Shown here: piece after piece, positions 52,314 to 60,357 of the stretch
Numbering within the stretch: position 1 is the first letter of the stretch
Layout: each line of letters opens with the position of its first letter
Assembly: GCF_022374895.2 (NCBI RefSeq)
Contig: NZ_CP092423.2
Span: forward strand, 4,030,001 to 4,094,000
Direction of reading: 5' to 3'
Length of the DNA stretch: 64,000 bases
Source of the DNA: Mycobacterium lentiflavum
GTDB taxonomy: Bacteria; Actinomycetota; Actinomycetes; Mycobacteriales; Mycobacteriaceae
Program-made: the position numbers and the translations under genes
Notes under the pieces: model-generated
Told to the model about the DNA's origin: nothing
The model's database searches: none
Seen by the model: the letters and a program-made list of their open reading frames with translations, nothing else

Positions 52314-52709
52314 ATGACCACGACGGAGCTCATCGACATAGAGCTGACCGACGATGAGCGCGACCTACTTTCCCACGGCCTCAACGAATATGGTGGGCCG
52401 ATCCGCAATCAAGAGGTCATGGTCCGGGCTCTAGGTCTGCCCGACAGCGCAAGCTTCGACACCCTTGTCGCCCGACTCAGAAAGGCTATATCTCGGAGCG
52501 AGCCCCTCTCGAAAGTTGACTGGGCTCGCGCGGTATTTCTCACCGAGGTTTCCTGGGCGAGCAACTTAGTTGGCTCCGGCCTAGATTTCAGATCCAACTT
52601 TCACGACGACGAGGCGGCACCGCTAATGCGCTCCATACAGTCGAAGATCGGCCGTTACGGTGTTGGAGGAAGCCTGCTGGTTCCCGAGCACGTTGACGAG
52701 CAGGGGTAG
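52314..52709 (+). CDS. Candidate immunity protein
   Basis: 131 residues, ATG 52314, 28 nt after the toxin-like gene. Acidic N-terminus (TTTELIDIELTDDERDLLSH) and a helical middle; no known family recognised. Position directly behind a toxin-like gene, small size and acidic character are typical of immunity proteins, so the assignment is contextual only. Confidence 0.6.
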   Translation: MTTTELIDIELTDDERDLLSHGLNEYGGPIRNQEVMVRALGLPDSASFDTLVARLRKAISRSEPLSKVDWARAVFLTEVSWASNLVGSGLDFRSNFHDDEAAPLMRSIQSKIGRYGVGGSLLVPEHVDEQG

Positions 52710-52724
52710 CTGCACCAGCCGCCG

Positions 52725-53087
52725 CTAGGTGTACTCGTTGAGCGAAATCACCAGTGTCCTGCGGGTGTGAACATATCGACGTAATAGTGACCCCTGCCAG
52801 GGTGCTGACTCATGTCCGTCAACAGCTCGATAATTTCTTGCGCCTTGGCGTCGCTGAGGTGCCACACCCGCTCTGCCGTCATCATCATGGAACTCAATGT
52901 CGGACGCAGTGCCCTCGATGAGGAACTCGTGAATCGTTCCGTCGACGTCTAGCCGCGACGACCCCTTTTCCTGTGCGTGAATCAGCGCTACAAGGAAGGC
53001 ATTCAACCCCTCGACATCCAAGGCCAACAACACAGCGTCCTCGCCAAAGTAGAACCCTTCGGCCAGGCCCGCACGGACCACGGACAT
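52725..53087 (-). pseudogene. Frameshifted small gene, immunity-like
   Basis: Starting MSVVRAGLAEGFYFGEDAVL at 53087, the protein reads sensibly to DIEFHDDDG (near 52880). It then continues only in another frame as ERVWHLSDAKAQEIIELLTD and MSQHPGRGHYYVDMFTPAG (about 52876-52758), and returns to the first frame for TLVISLNEYT before TAG at 52725. Two compensating shifts about 120 bp apart are needed. The reconstructed ~117-residue protein resembles small actinobacterial proteins often found beside polymorphic toxins, by memory. Opposite strand to the toxin-like gene. Real decay or assembly error cannot be separated here. Confidence 0.6.
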
Positions 53088-53304
53088 GCCTTGATGATTC
53101 CTGAGTAGCGAACGGGATCGCAATTAGTGATCCGGCCGCTCCGCCTTCGATGAGGCGCGAGGAGTCCGGCACCTCGCACCCGATTTTCTATGACCCAGGA
53201 ATGAGAATGGCCTTAAACACCGAGGTTCGGGAATTGCATTTCCTGGGTACGAGGCCGTCGCCCGATTTATCGTGTTCTCGACCGTGCGCTGCCGGGAGGC
53301 TGAA
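53088..53304. other. Gap before the kinase gene
   Basis: About 217 nt without a recognisable gene. It contains the ribosome-binding site GGGAGG (53294-53299) of the kinase gene. It is less GC-rich than its surroundings. No clear promoter was identified. Confidence 0.3.
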
Positions 53305-55242
53305 ATGGATGGGACCCCGTTCGGGCGATATCGCTTGGTGGAGTTGTTGGGTCGCGGCGGCATGGGCGAGGTGTGGCGCGCTCACGACACCGGCACCGAT
53401 CGCATTGTCGCGATCAAACTCTTGCCCGCGTTCTTGTCTGACGATGAGGAGTTCCAACAGCGTTTCCGCCGGGAAGCCCACGCCGCGGCCCGACTGAACA
53501 ACCCACACGTCATCCCGATTCATAACTACGGCGAAATCGACGGCCAGCTCTATGTCGATATGCGGCTCATCGAGGGTCGCGATCTGCAGAGCGTCCTGGC
53601 CGACGGGCCGTTGGATCCGGTACGCGCGGTACGCATCATCGAGCAGGTCGCCAATGCCCTGCAGGCGGCCCACCGGGTTGGGCTGCTGCACCGCGACATC
53701 AAGCCCTCCAATATCCTGCTGGACCACGATGATTTCGCCTACCTGATCGACTTCGGTATCGCCCGCGCGATCGAAGAAACACGAATGACCAAGTCCGGCG
53801 ACACAATTGGCACCTTCCAATACATTGCACCCGAGCGTCTGGACGCCACCGCGCACGAAGACTCCCGCGCCGACATCTACTCGTTGGCGTGTGTGCTCTA
53901 TGAATCTCTCACCGGGCAGCCGCCTTTTCCCGGTAGTTCAGCGGCGCACCTGATTACCGCACATCTGCACACCCCGCCGCCTCGACCCTCAACCACCCAA
54001 CCCGACGTGCCCGCAGAGGTCGACGAGGTGATCGCGACCGGCATGGCCAAAGATCCTGAGCAGCGCTATGCGACCACGGTGGAGTTGGCCAACGCCGCTC
54101 GCGACGCGGTCACCGACCGCATCGGGACGCCGACGGCCGCGGCGCAGCCGGCAACGATGCGGGCACCAGATCCCCGCCTGCCGGCGACCGCTTACGCGTC
54201 TTCGACGGCGCCCACCCAGTTCGGTCCACAGACCGACGCCACCTCGCCTCCGGCGCCACCCGCTGCGGACGGACGAAGCCTGAAACGCCGCCGGATCGCG
54301 CTGGCGGGCGGCGTGGCGGCGGCCGCGGCGGTCGTCGTCGTACTTGTCATGGCGTTCACCAACGTCGGATCCTCCGACAAGCCACGCGATGCCCCAAAGC
54401 CCGCCGCAGCTCCTAACACCGGGCCGTTCACGGGCGTGTATCGCGCCGACTTCGGCCCCTCGGCCACCAACGGGAAGCCGGATGACGGAGGGACGCCCTC
54501 AACCGGGCAGTGGTCTGTTCGTTCGGCATGCGGTTCAGCGGGCTGCGTGGCAACGGCGACGGCCACGGGCGGGGCCACCCTGCAGTCGTCGTTTGTCTTC
54601 GATGACGTTGGCGGGCAGTGGCGTGCGGTCGGCGCATACCCGGTAGCCTCGCCGCCGCCGGGCGTGTCGGGCTTCACCGGGTGCCAGTTCCCCGCCGAAT
54701 ACTGGACGGTCATCACGCTTCAACAGCGTCCCGACGGAACAATCGGCGGCCAGTACCGTGCAACGGGGCCCCCTGAGTGCGAGACCGAGCGCACCGTCAC
54801 CTTTACCCGGATCGGCGACGTCGATGTCAACACGCTTCCGGACCCGGCCAGCCAACCGGCACCTGTCGGGTCCGCGGCCACCGCATTCCACGGCCGCTAC
54901 CACGCGACGCAGACGCCGCTCGACACTCACAAAACGGGCACCTGGGAACCCCTTGTTTCGACAGACTGCCTGCGCACCGGCGAACGCTGCATCAGCAGGG
55001 TTGGCTACGACATCTACCACTTTTCGAACGGTAAATGGGTATTCGACCTTGACACCAAGCGGACGTGCGAAAAATCGGAAACAAGGGATACGACGACCTT
55101 CCATTGGGAATTTCCCTTGCCCCAACCACCGCAAGACCCGATCGCGCTGTTGACCGGACACGGCCACAAGCAGGTAACCGGCACCGATGGCTGTGCGGGC
55201 TCGTATGACGAAACCGTGAAATTCGAACGCACCGGCGACTGA
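53305..55242 (+). CDS. Transmembrane Ser/Thr protein kinase (Pkn family)
   Basis: 645 residues from ATG 53305 (GGGAGG 5 nt upstream). Kinase domain 1-270: glycine loop LGRGGMGEVW, Lys38 (AIKLL), HRDIKPSN (Asp131), DFG (Asp149) and GTFQYIAPER, so it should be active. A Pro/Ala/Thr-rich juxtamembrane linker precedes one helix (about 331-351). The ~290-residue extracellular part looks like two related segments, each beginning with a GVYRADFG / GRYHATQT-like strand and containing paired cysteines; it lacks PASTA repeats, so the ligand is unknown. A secreted CHAP hydrolase gene follows in the same direction, ~90 nt away. Confidence 0.92.
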   Translation: MDGTPFGRYRLVELLGRGGMGEVWRAHDTGTDRIVAIKLLPAFLSDDEEFQQRFRREAHAAARLNNPHVIPIHNYGEIDGQLYVDMRLIEGRDLQSVLADGPLDPVRAVRIIEQVANALQAAHRVGLLHRDIKPSNILLDHDDFAYLIDFGIARAIEETRMTKSGDTIGTFQYIAPERLDATAHEDSRADIYSLACVLYESLTGQPPFPGSSAAHLITAHLHTPPPRPSTTQPDVPAEVDEVIATGMAKDPEQRYATTVELANAARDAVTDRIGTPTAAAQPATMRAPDPRLPATAYASSTAPTQFGPQTDATSPPAPPAADGRSLKRRRIALAGGVAAAAAVVVVLVMAFTNVGSSDKPRDAPKPAAAPNTGPFTGVYRADFGPSATNGKPDDGGTPSTGQWSVRSACGSAGCVATATATGGATLQSSFVFDDVGGQWRAVGAYPVASPPPGVSGFTGCQFPAEYWTVITLQQRPDGTIGGQYRATGPPECETERTVTFTRIGDVDVNTLPDPASQPAPVGSAATAFHGRYHATQTPLDTHKTGTWEPLVSTDCLRTGERCISRVGYDIYHFSNGKWVFDLDTKRTCEKSETRDTTTFHWEFPLPQPPQDPIALLTGHGHKQVTGTDGCAGSYDETVKFERTGD

Positions 55243-55330
55243 CCGCTCGAAGCCGAGACCGTGAAACGAATTCTGATCTCGCCGCGATAACAGGAAGGTA
55301 ACGGGTTGATGGGCCGGCGAGAGGACGCGC

Positions 55331-55828
55331 ATGAAGCGCAGCGCAATTATGGCCGCAGTCGCCGTGAGTAGCGCACTTTCGCTGGGGGCGTCAATGGCTC
55401 CGGCGCCGGCCAGCGGAGATCCGGCGGCAAGCGTAGGCCGCACGATCGACCACAACCCCTTTAGCGGCGACTACGAGGGGTACTGCACGTGGGGCGCCCA
55501 AGAACAGATTCACGCCCATACCGGCTACTACATCAAAGCGCTCACCGGAAACGCCGAAGAATGGGCTAACCAAGCCCGAGTGGCAGGCTGGACGGTCGGC
55601 AACGATGCGCAGCCCCACTCGATCGTGGTCTTCAGCAGCGCACTCGTCGGCGGCGTCGGACACGTCGCCTGGGTCGACGCCGTCGACGGCAACCACCTCA
55701 CGATCACCGAAATGAACATGGGTTACGGGGCCACCGCGACCAACGGATTCCGAACCACGGGCTTCCACCAGTTCGACACGCGCAGCGTCGCACAGGCACC
55801 GGGAATGAGCTACATCCTCATCCCCTGA
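55331..55828 (+). CDS. Secreted CHAP-domain hydrolase
   Basis: 165 residues with a signal peptide (MKRSAIMAAVAVSSALSLGA, predicted cleavage near residue 28 after ASG/PAS). The CHAP domain has the nucleophile in GYCTWGAQEQI, the His in GGVGHVAWVDAV and a polar third residue in ITEMNMGYG. CHAP enzymes cleave peptidoglycan amide bonds. No cell-wall-binding domain is attached. It lies behind the kinase gene, which may control it or sense its products; this is inferred from position only. Confidence 0.82.
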   Translation: MKRSAIMAAVAVSSALSLGASMAPAPASGDPAASVGRTIDHNPFSGDYEGYCTWGAQEQIHAHTGYYIKALTGNAEEWANQARVAGWTVGNDAQPHSIVVFSSALVGGVGHVAWVDAVDGNHLTITEMNMGYGATATNGFRTTGFHQFDTRSVAQAPGMSYILIP

Positions 55829-55872
55829 ACGGGACCACGAAATATTCGACGTGCCAACATATTCGGCCGCTC

Positions 55873-57366
55873 TCACCGGTACATTTTGGCGCGGGTTACG
55901 CGCTGCTCATTAATCGGCCCGCACCGGATGTCGAATCGCTCCCGCACCGTATTGAGAACACGGCGCTGCCGCTCGCGTTCGCGGCGGTGCGTCAGCACGA
56001 ACCGTGTCAGGCCCGGCAGGCGGCGCGGCAGCGGGTACCACTTATCGAAATCGAGACCGTTCTCCCTGAACACAGCTCTTGGGACGTTCTCATAAATCAG
56101 GCTGAGGTTGTGCTGGACATGCGCGAAAAGCACATACGGAAATGCGATCGGCGCCGTGTCCCTGAGTCCCTGCCAGTCGAGTTCGTAAAGCGGTATCTCC
56201 CTGAGCTTGTCCAAGAACAGCAGATGACCCAGGAAGTACCCCATGAATGCGGGCAGATGCAGGACAGCCGAGCGCACATTGATCGAAACGATTGCGCCAC
56301 TGGGCGAAACGTAGGGCTCGTACGGGTATTCATCGGCGGCGTTGAGGTATCCCGTGCAGTTGACCACCCAGCTGCCCGGCTCGATCGCCTTCGTCGATCC
56401 GCTTCGGAGTAGCAGCTCGGTCGTGCCGTTGCAATCGACGACGTCTTCGAGATAATCCATGACGACGTCGTTGAGGCCGGCAGAGATCGTGTCGTTCTCC
56501 GCCTCCGATAACACCCCCAACACAAAGTTGTCCGATTGCGGCGTCAAGAACGTGCCGTAGGTTGCGCGGTACCAATCCTGGACCTCCGATTCGTTCGTGC
56601 CGTCGAACCGGCGACTCAGCTGTGCGGCAACAGTGCTCGGCACGGTGCCCGTCCACCACCTCCGGGAGCCACTCGGCAAGAGCCGGTCGCGGCTGGAGAA
56701 GAATGTTCCTCGGCCGGCGACCAGATTTACCTCGCGACCCGGGTAGGCCGTAATCAGTGCGTGAGCGGTGTCCATCGCGGTTTTTCCGCCACCGATGATC
56801 CACACCGGCGCACGGCTTTCCCTGATGTCGCCCGCCCGGATGTCGCAATAATCGGGCGACACCGAATGGACCCGTCTGCTGGAGATGTCCAGAGGTTGGT
56901 TGGGCGTGACTGCCAGACCGAATGCCTTGATCAATCGCTTGGCCTCAACGACGAGCATCCGGCCGTCAGCAGCCCGACAGGTGGCCCGCACGACTCCGTT
57001 CGCTTCCTCCTGAGACTCGAATTCCCAGCCGAAGTACTCGTCGACCGGCACGCGTTCGGCGATCACGTCGACGCAGTACCGAAGGTGGTCGAGCACCTCC
57101 CTTTTGGTCGCCAAAGGAGCGCGGTCCCGATCGAGGGTCCACTCGATGTTGCCCGCGGTGAACATCGGATGCGGTTGATGCAGGCGCACATACGAATACA
57201 CGTCGACCCACATGCCGCCCGGGCGCGGCCGACGATCGATCAGGATCACCTTTTGGTACCGCGACAGGTACCGGCTCGCCGCGAACAGAGCGTTCAGCCC
57301 GGCGATGCCGGCTCCGATGATGCAAAGGTCGCAGGCTTCCACCCGCGGGGACTGGGAATCGGACAT
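55873..57366 (-). CDS. FAD-dependent monooxygenase-like protein (FMO/BVMO superfamily)
   Basis: 497 residues. FAD-binding GxGxxG in CDLCIIGAGIAGLNALFAAS at the N-terminus and a second nucleotide site in VWIIGGGKTAMDTAHALITA. A GMWVDVYSYVRLHQPHPMF motif resembles the family's conserved region after the FAD fold, but the classical FxGxxxHxxxW of flavin monooxygenases is not evident, so the reaction is uncertain. Divergent from the sirtuin gene, with 120 nt between. Confidence 0.8.
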   Translation of the reverse strand: MSDSQSPRVEACDLCIIGAGIAGLNALFAASRYLSRYQKVILIDRRPRPGGMWVDVYSYVRLHQPHPMFTAGNIEWTLDRDRAPLATKREVLDHLRYCVDVIAERVPVDEYFGWEFESQEEANGVVRATCRAADGRMLVVEAKRLIKAFGLAVTPNQPLDISSRRVHSVSPDYCDIRAGDIRESRAPVWIIGGGKTAMDTAHALITAYPGREVNLVAGRGTFFSSRDRLLPSGSRRWWTGTVPSTVAAQLSRRFDGTNESEVQDWYRATYGTFLTPQSDNFVLGVLSEAENDTISAGLNDVVMDYLEDVVDCNGTTELLLRSGSTKAIEPGSWVVNCTGYLNAADEYPYEPYVSPSGAIVSINVRSAVLHLPAFMGYFLGHLLFLDKLREIPLYELDWQGLRDTAPIAFPYVLFAHVQHNLSLIYENVPRAVFRENGLDFDKWYPLPRRLPGLTRFVLTHRRERERQRRVLNTVRERFDIRCGPINEQRVTRAKMYR

Positions 57367-57486
57367 GATCCCGCCTTTCGGTGCAGAGGCGTCAAGTATG
57401 GGTACGCAGCCCTACTACCGGGATGAGTAATCGACTACTCCACTGGCGTCGGCATCGCTGCTTGATGGACCCGTACTCTCGAATAC

Positions 57487-58344
57487 GTGCCTCGCCAACC
57501 CGAATCTCCGGAGCTGGTCGCGCTGTTGACTGGACGCCGGATCGCGGTGCTGACCGGCGCGGGGATTTCCACCGACTCGGGCATTCCCGATTACCGGGGA
57601 CCGGATTCGCCACCGAGCAACCCGATGACGATTCGTCAGTTCACCTCGGATCCGGCGTTCCGCCAGCGGTACTGGGCCCGCAATCACGTGGGCTGGCGGC
57701 ACATGGACGCGACGCAGCCGAATGCGGGGCATCGGGCGCTGGCCGCGCTAGAGCTTGCCGGGGTGGTCACCGGCGTGGTCACCCAGAACGTCGATCTGCT
57801 GCACACCAAGGCCGGCAGTGACAACGTGATCAATCTGCACGGCACCTACGCGCAGGTGATCTGCCTGAGCTGCGGCCACACCATGAGTCGCGCCGCGTTG
57901 GCCGACGAACTCGAGGTACTGAACCCGGGATTCATCGAACGCGCCGAGGCCATCGGTGGCCTGGCGGTGGCACCCGACGCCGACGCCGTCGTCGCCGATA
58001 CCACGTCATTCCACTATCTGGACTGTCCGCGCTGCGCCGGCATGCTCAAGCCCGATATCGTATACTTCGGCGAAAGCGTTCCTAAAGACACTGTGACACA
58101 AGCTTTTTCGATGATCGATGAGTCCGATGCACTGTTGGTCGCGGGCTCGTCGCTGACCGTATTCTCCGGCTACCGATTCGTGCGGCACGCTGCCGCACGC
58201 GGCATCCCGGTCGCCATCGTCAACCGCGGACCCACCCGCGGTGACGAACTGGCCACCGTCAAACTCGACGGCGGGTGCTCGGAACTGCTGGTGCTGCTTG
58301 CCTCGGAACTAGGAGACGAGCTGGCGCCGCTGGCCCTGCACTAA
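57487..58344 (+). CDS. Sir2-family NAD-dependent protein deacylase
   Basis: 285 residues from GTG 57487. Sirtuin motifs: GAGISTDSGIPDYRGPDSPP, TQNVDLLHTKAGS, catalytic His in NLHGTYAQV, zinc ligands in ICLSCGH and LDCPRCAG, and VAGSSLTVFSGYRFV. The PDYRG and long zinc-module spacing match class II (SIRT4-like) sirtuins rather than the shorter M. tuberculosis Rv1151c, so lipoamidase or unusual deacylase activity is possible. Its 3' end overlaps the convergent P450 gene by 4 bp. Confidence 0.9.
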   Translation: MPRQPESPELVALLTGRRIAVLTGAGISTDSGIPDYRGPDSPPSNPMTIRQFTSDPAFRQRYWARNHVGWRHMDATQPNAGHRALAALELAGVVTGVVTQNVDLLHTKAGSDNVINLHGTYAQVICLSCGHTMSRAALADELEVLNPGFIERAEAIGGLAVAPDADAVVADTTSFHYLDCPRCAGMLKPDIVYFGESVPKDTVTQAFSMIDESDALLVAGSSLTVFSGYRFVRHAAARGIPVAIVNRGPTRGDELATVKLDGGCSELLVLLASELGDELAPLALH

Positions 58345-59609
58345 AACGTGCAGGGCAGGCGGCGCACCGCGTGCACGAAGTTACCCGCCACGTACGTCGC
58401 CTCGCTCGCCTGAATGTCGGGCAGCTGACGCAGCAGCTCACCGAAGAAGGCGCGCAGTTGCGCGCGCGCCACGTGGGCACCGAGGCAGAAATGCAGTCCG
58501 CCGCCGCCGAATCCGACATGGGGATTGGGGCTGCGGCCCAGGTCGAAGTGATCCGGATGCTGGAAGGCATCGGTGTCCCAGTTGCCCGACGAATAGAACA
58601 TCACCACCTTCTCGCCCGCCGCGATCCGCTGGCCACCGAGTTCGAAATCGGTTGCCGCCGTGCGGCGGAAGGTCATGACCGGTGTCGCCCAACGCACGAA
58701 CTCCTCGACCGCCACTCCGATCCTGTCCTCGTAATCGTCCAGCAACCAAGCTCGTTGGGCCGGGAAGTCGGTGAGCGCTTTCATGGTGTGACTCATGGTC
58801 TGACGCGTGGTGTCATTGCCCGCCACCGAAAGCAACACGAAGAACGCGGCCACCTCCGCGTCGGTCAACCGGTCGCCGTCCACCTCGGCGTGCACCAGGC
58901 TGCTGATCAGGTCTTCGCCCGGGTTCTCGCGGCGCTGCGCGGCGAGCGTGCCGACGACCTGGTGCAGGTACATCTGCTGTTCGAAGATGACCTGCAGTGC
59001 GGGGCGCCCATTGAGAAAGTCGGGGTCGGCCCACGACACCAGCGCGTCGGTGGCATGTGCCATGCGCTCGCGCTCGGACTCTGGAATGCCCACCATGTCC
59101 GACAGCGTGCGGATGGGCAACTCCTTGGCGCAGAGGTCGACGAAATCCGCACCGCTGCCGGCGTCGCGGAGCTCCGCCACGATCGTCTTCGCGTTCGCCT
59201 GGATCGATTCCTCGATGCGGCGGACCTGCCGCGGCGTGAAGGCGGCGTGGGCGAGCTTGCGCAGCTTGGTGTGCCGCGGCGGGTCCATCGCCAGGAACGA
59301 CTGGGACGCCTCGAGCAGCTCCATCGGAATGCTCTCGAACATCACCCCCTTGCCGGACAGGAAGACGTCGCTGTCGCGACTGACCGTGACGATGTCCGCG
59401 CGGCGGGTGACCGCCCAATAGCCGGGGTCGTCGGGGTCTGGCATCAGGGCGTCTTCGACGGGGGGATGCCAGCTCACCGGCCGCTCGGCCCGCAACTCCG
59501 CAAACGAGCGTTCCCGGTCGGCGGCCGTCGTCGACCAGAACTCGCGCGAGGACAGATCAATCGCGTCGTAGGCGCGTGGACGGCCGGACCGCCCGGTCAG
59601 TACTGCCAT
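58341..59609 (-). CDS. Cytochrome P450
   Basis: 422 residues, class I bacterial P450. I-helix AGNDTTRQTMSHT, K-helix ExxR-type region EEFVRWATPVMTFRR, and heme-binding FGGGGLHFCLGAHVARAQ with the axial Cys. The sequence is in the CYP124/CYP125/CYP142 neighbourhood (ILAMDPPRHTKLR-like motif), many of which oxidise sterol or fatty-acyl side chains; the exact family was not determined. GGAGGG precedes ATG 59609. It is divergent from a TetR gene with a palindrome between, so control by that regulator is likely. Confidence 0.93.
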   Translation of the reverse strand: MAVLTGRSGRPRAYDAIDLSSREFWSTTAADRERSFAELRAERPVSWHPPVEDALMPDPDDPGYWAVTRRADIVTVSRDSDVFLSGKGVMFESIPMELLEASQSFLAMDPPRHTKLRKLAHAAFTPRQVRRIEESIQANAKTIVAELRDAGSGADFVDLCAKELPIRTLSDMVGIPESERERMAHATDALVSWADPDFLNGRPALQVIFEQQMYLHQVVGTLAAQRRENPGEDLISSLVHAEVDGDRLTDAEVAAFFVLLSVAGNDTTRQTMSHTMKALTDFPAQRAWLLDDYEDRIGVAVEEFVRWATPVMTFRRTAATDFELGGQRIAAGEKVVMFYSSGNWDTDAFQHPDHFDLGRSPNPHVGFGGGGLHFCLGAHVARAQLRAFFGELLRQLPDIQASEATYVAGNFVHAVRRLPCTF

Positions 59610-59652
59610 CGTTTGCCCTCCATCACGTCGTCAACTGCGACGAACATTATGC

Positions 59653-59669
59653 CTAGACACTATGTCTAG
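59653..59669. promoter_or_regulatory. 17-bp operator-like palindrome between P450 and tetR
   Basis: CTAGACACTATGTCTAG, perfect 7-3-7 inverted repeat, 44 nt upstream of the P450 start and 34 nt upstream of the tetR start. Its size and location are typical of a TetR operator controlling both promoters. Confidence 0.75.
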
Positions 59670-59702
59670 TCAATATGTTGAAATGTCGGTTATGCTCGGC
59701 AA

Positions 59703-60353
59703 ATGCCCTCGGTCACCCGCAGGCCGCAGCCCAAGCGCGAGCAGTCGCGCCAGCAGCGGCGTGAGGAGATGGAGCGCCGCCTGCTCGACGCCACCGAGCG
59801 GTTGATGCTCGGCGGGGCCAGTTTCACCGAGCTCAGCGTGGACCGGCTGTCGACGGCGGCCGGCATCTCGCGGGCGAGCTTCTACATCTACTTCGAGGAC
59901 AAGGGCCACCTGCTGCGCCGGCTCGCCGGACAGGTGTTCGCCGATCTGGCTGAAAGCGCGAATCGGTGGTGGAGCGTAGCGGGACGCCACGATCCGGCGG
60001 ATGTGCGCGCGGCGATGACGAGCCTGGTGGCCAGCTATCGCCGCCATCAGCCGGTGCTCGTCGCGCTGAACGAAATGTCGGGCTACGACCCGGTAGTCGG
60101 CGCGACGTACCGCAATCTGTTGACCGCGATCACCGGGCGATTGACCCGCGTGATCGAAGAGGGCCAGGCCGACGGTTCGATCCGCCCGGAGCTATCCGCA
60201 GCCACCACGGCCAGCGCTTTGACTTGGATGGCCGAGCGGGCGTGCCAGCAGAATCTTCCGGGCGCGCCGAACTCCTATGATGCCGAACTGGCGACGACGT
60301 TGTCCGAAATCATCTGGGCCACTTTGTATCTCAAGCCGCTGTCGGCAGGCTGA
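59703..60353 (+). CDS. TetR family transcriptional regulator
   Basis: 216 residues. N-terminal helix-turn-helix LSVDRLSTAAGISRASFYIYFEDKGHLLRRL at about 40-70 after a basic arm; C-terminal ligand-binding domain of EthR-like/TetR_C type. Divergent from the P450 gene, with the 17-bp palindrome in the 93-nt gap; probably represses the P450 and itself until a ligand binds. Its stop is 4 nt from the proB stop (convergent), which marks the right end of the accessory block. Confidence 0.92.
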   Translation: MPSVTRRPQPKREQSRQQRREEMERRLLDATERLMLGGASFTELSVDRLSTAAGISRASFYIYFEDKGHLLRRLAGQVFADLAESANRWWSVAGRHDPADVRAAMTSLVASYRRHQPVLVALNEMSGYDPVVGATYRNLLTAITGRLTRVIEEGQADGSIRPELSAATTASALTWMAERACQQNLPGAPNSYDAELATTLSEIIWATLYLKPLSAG

Positions 60354-60357
60354 TAGG

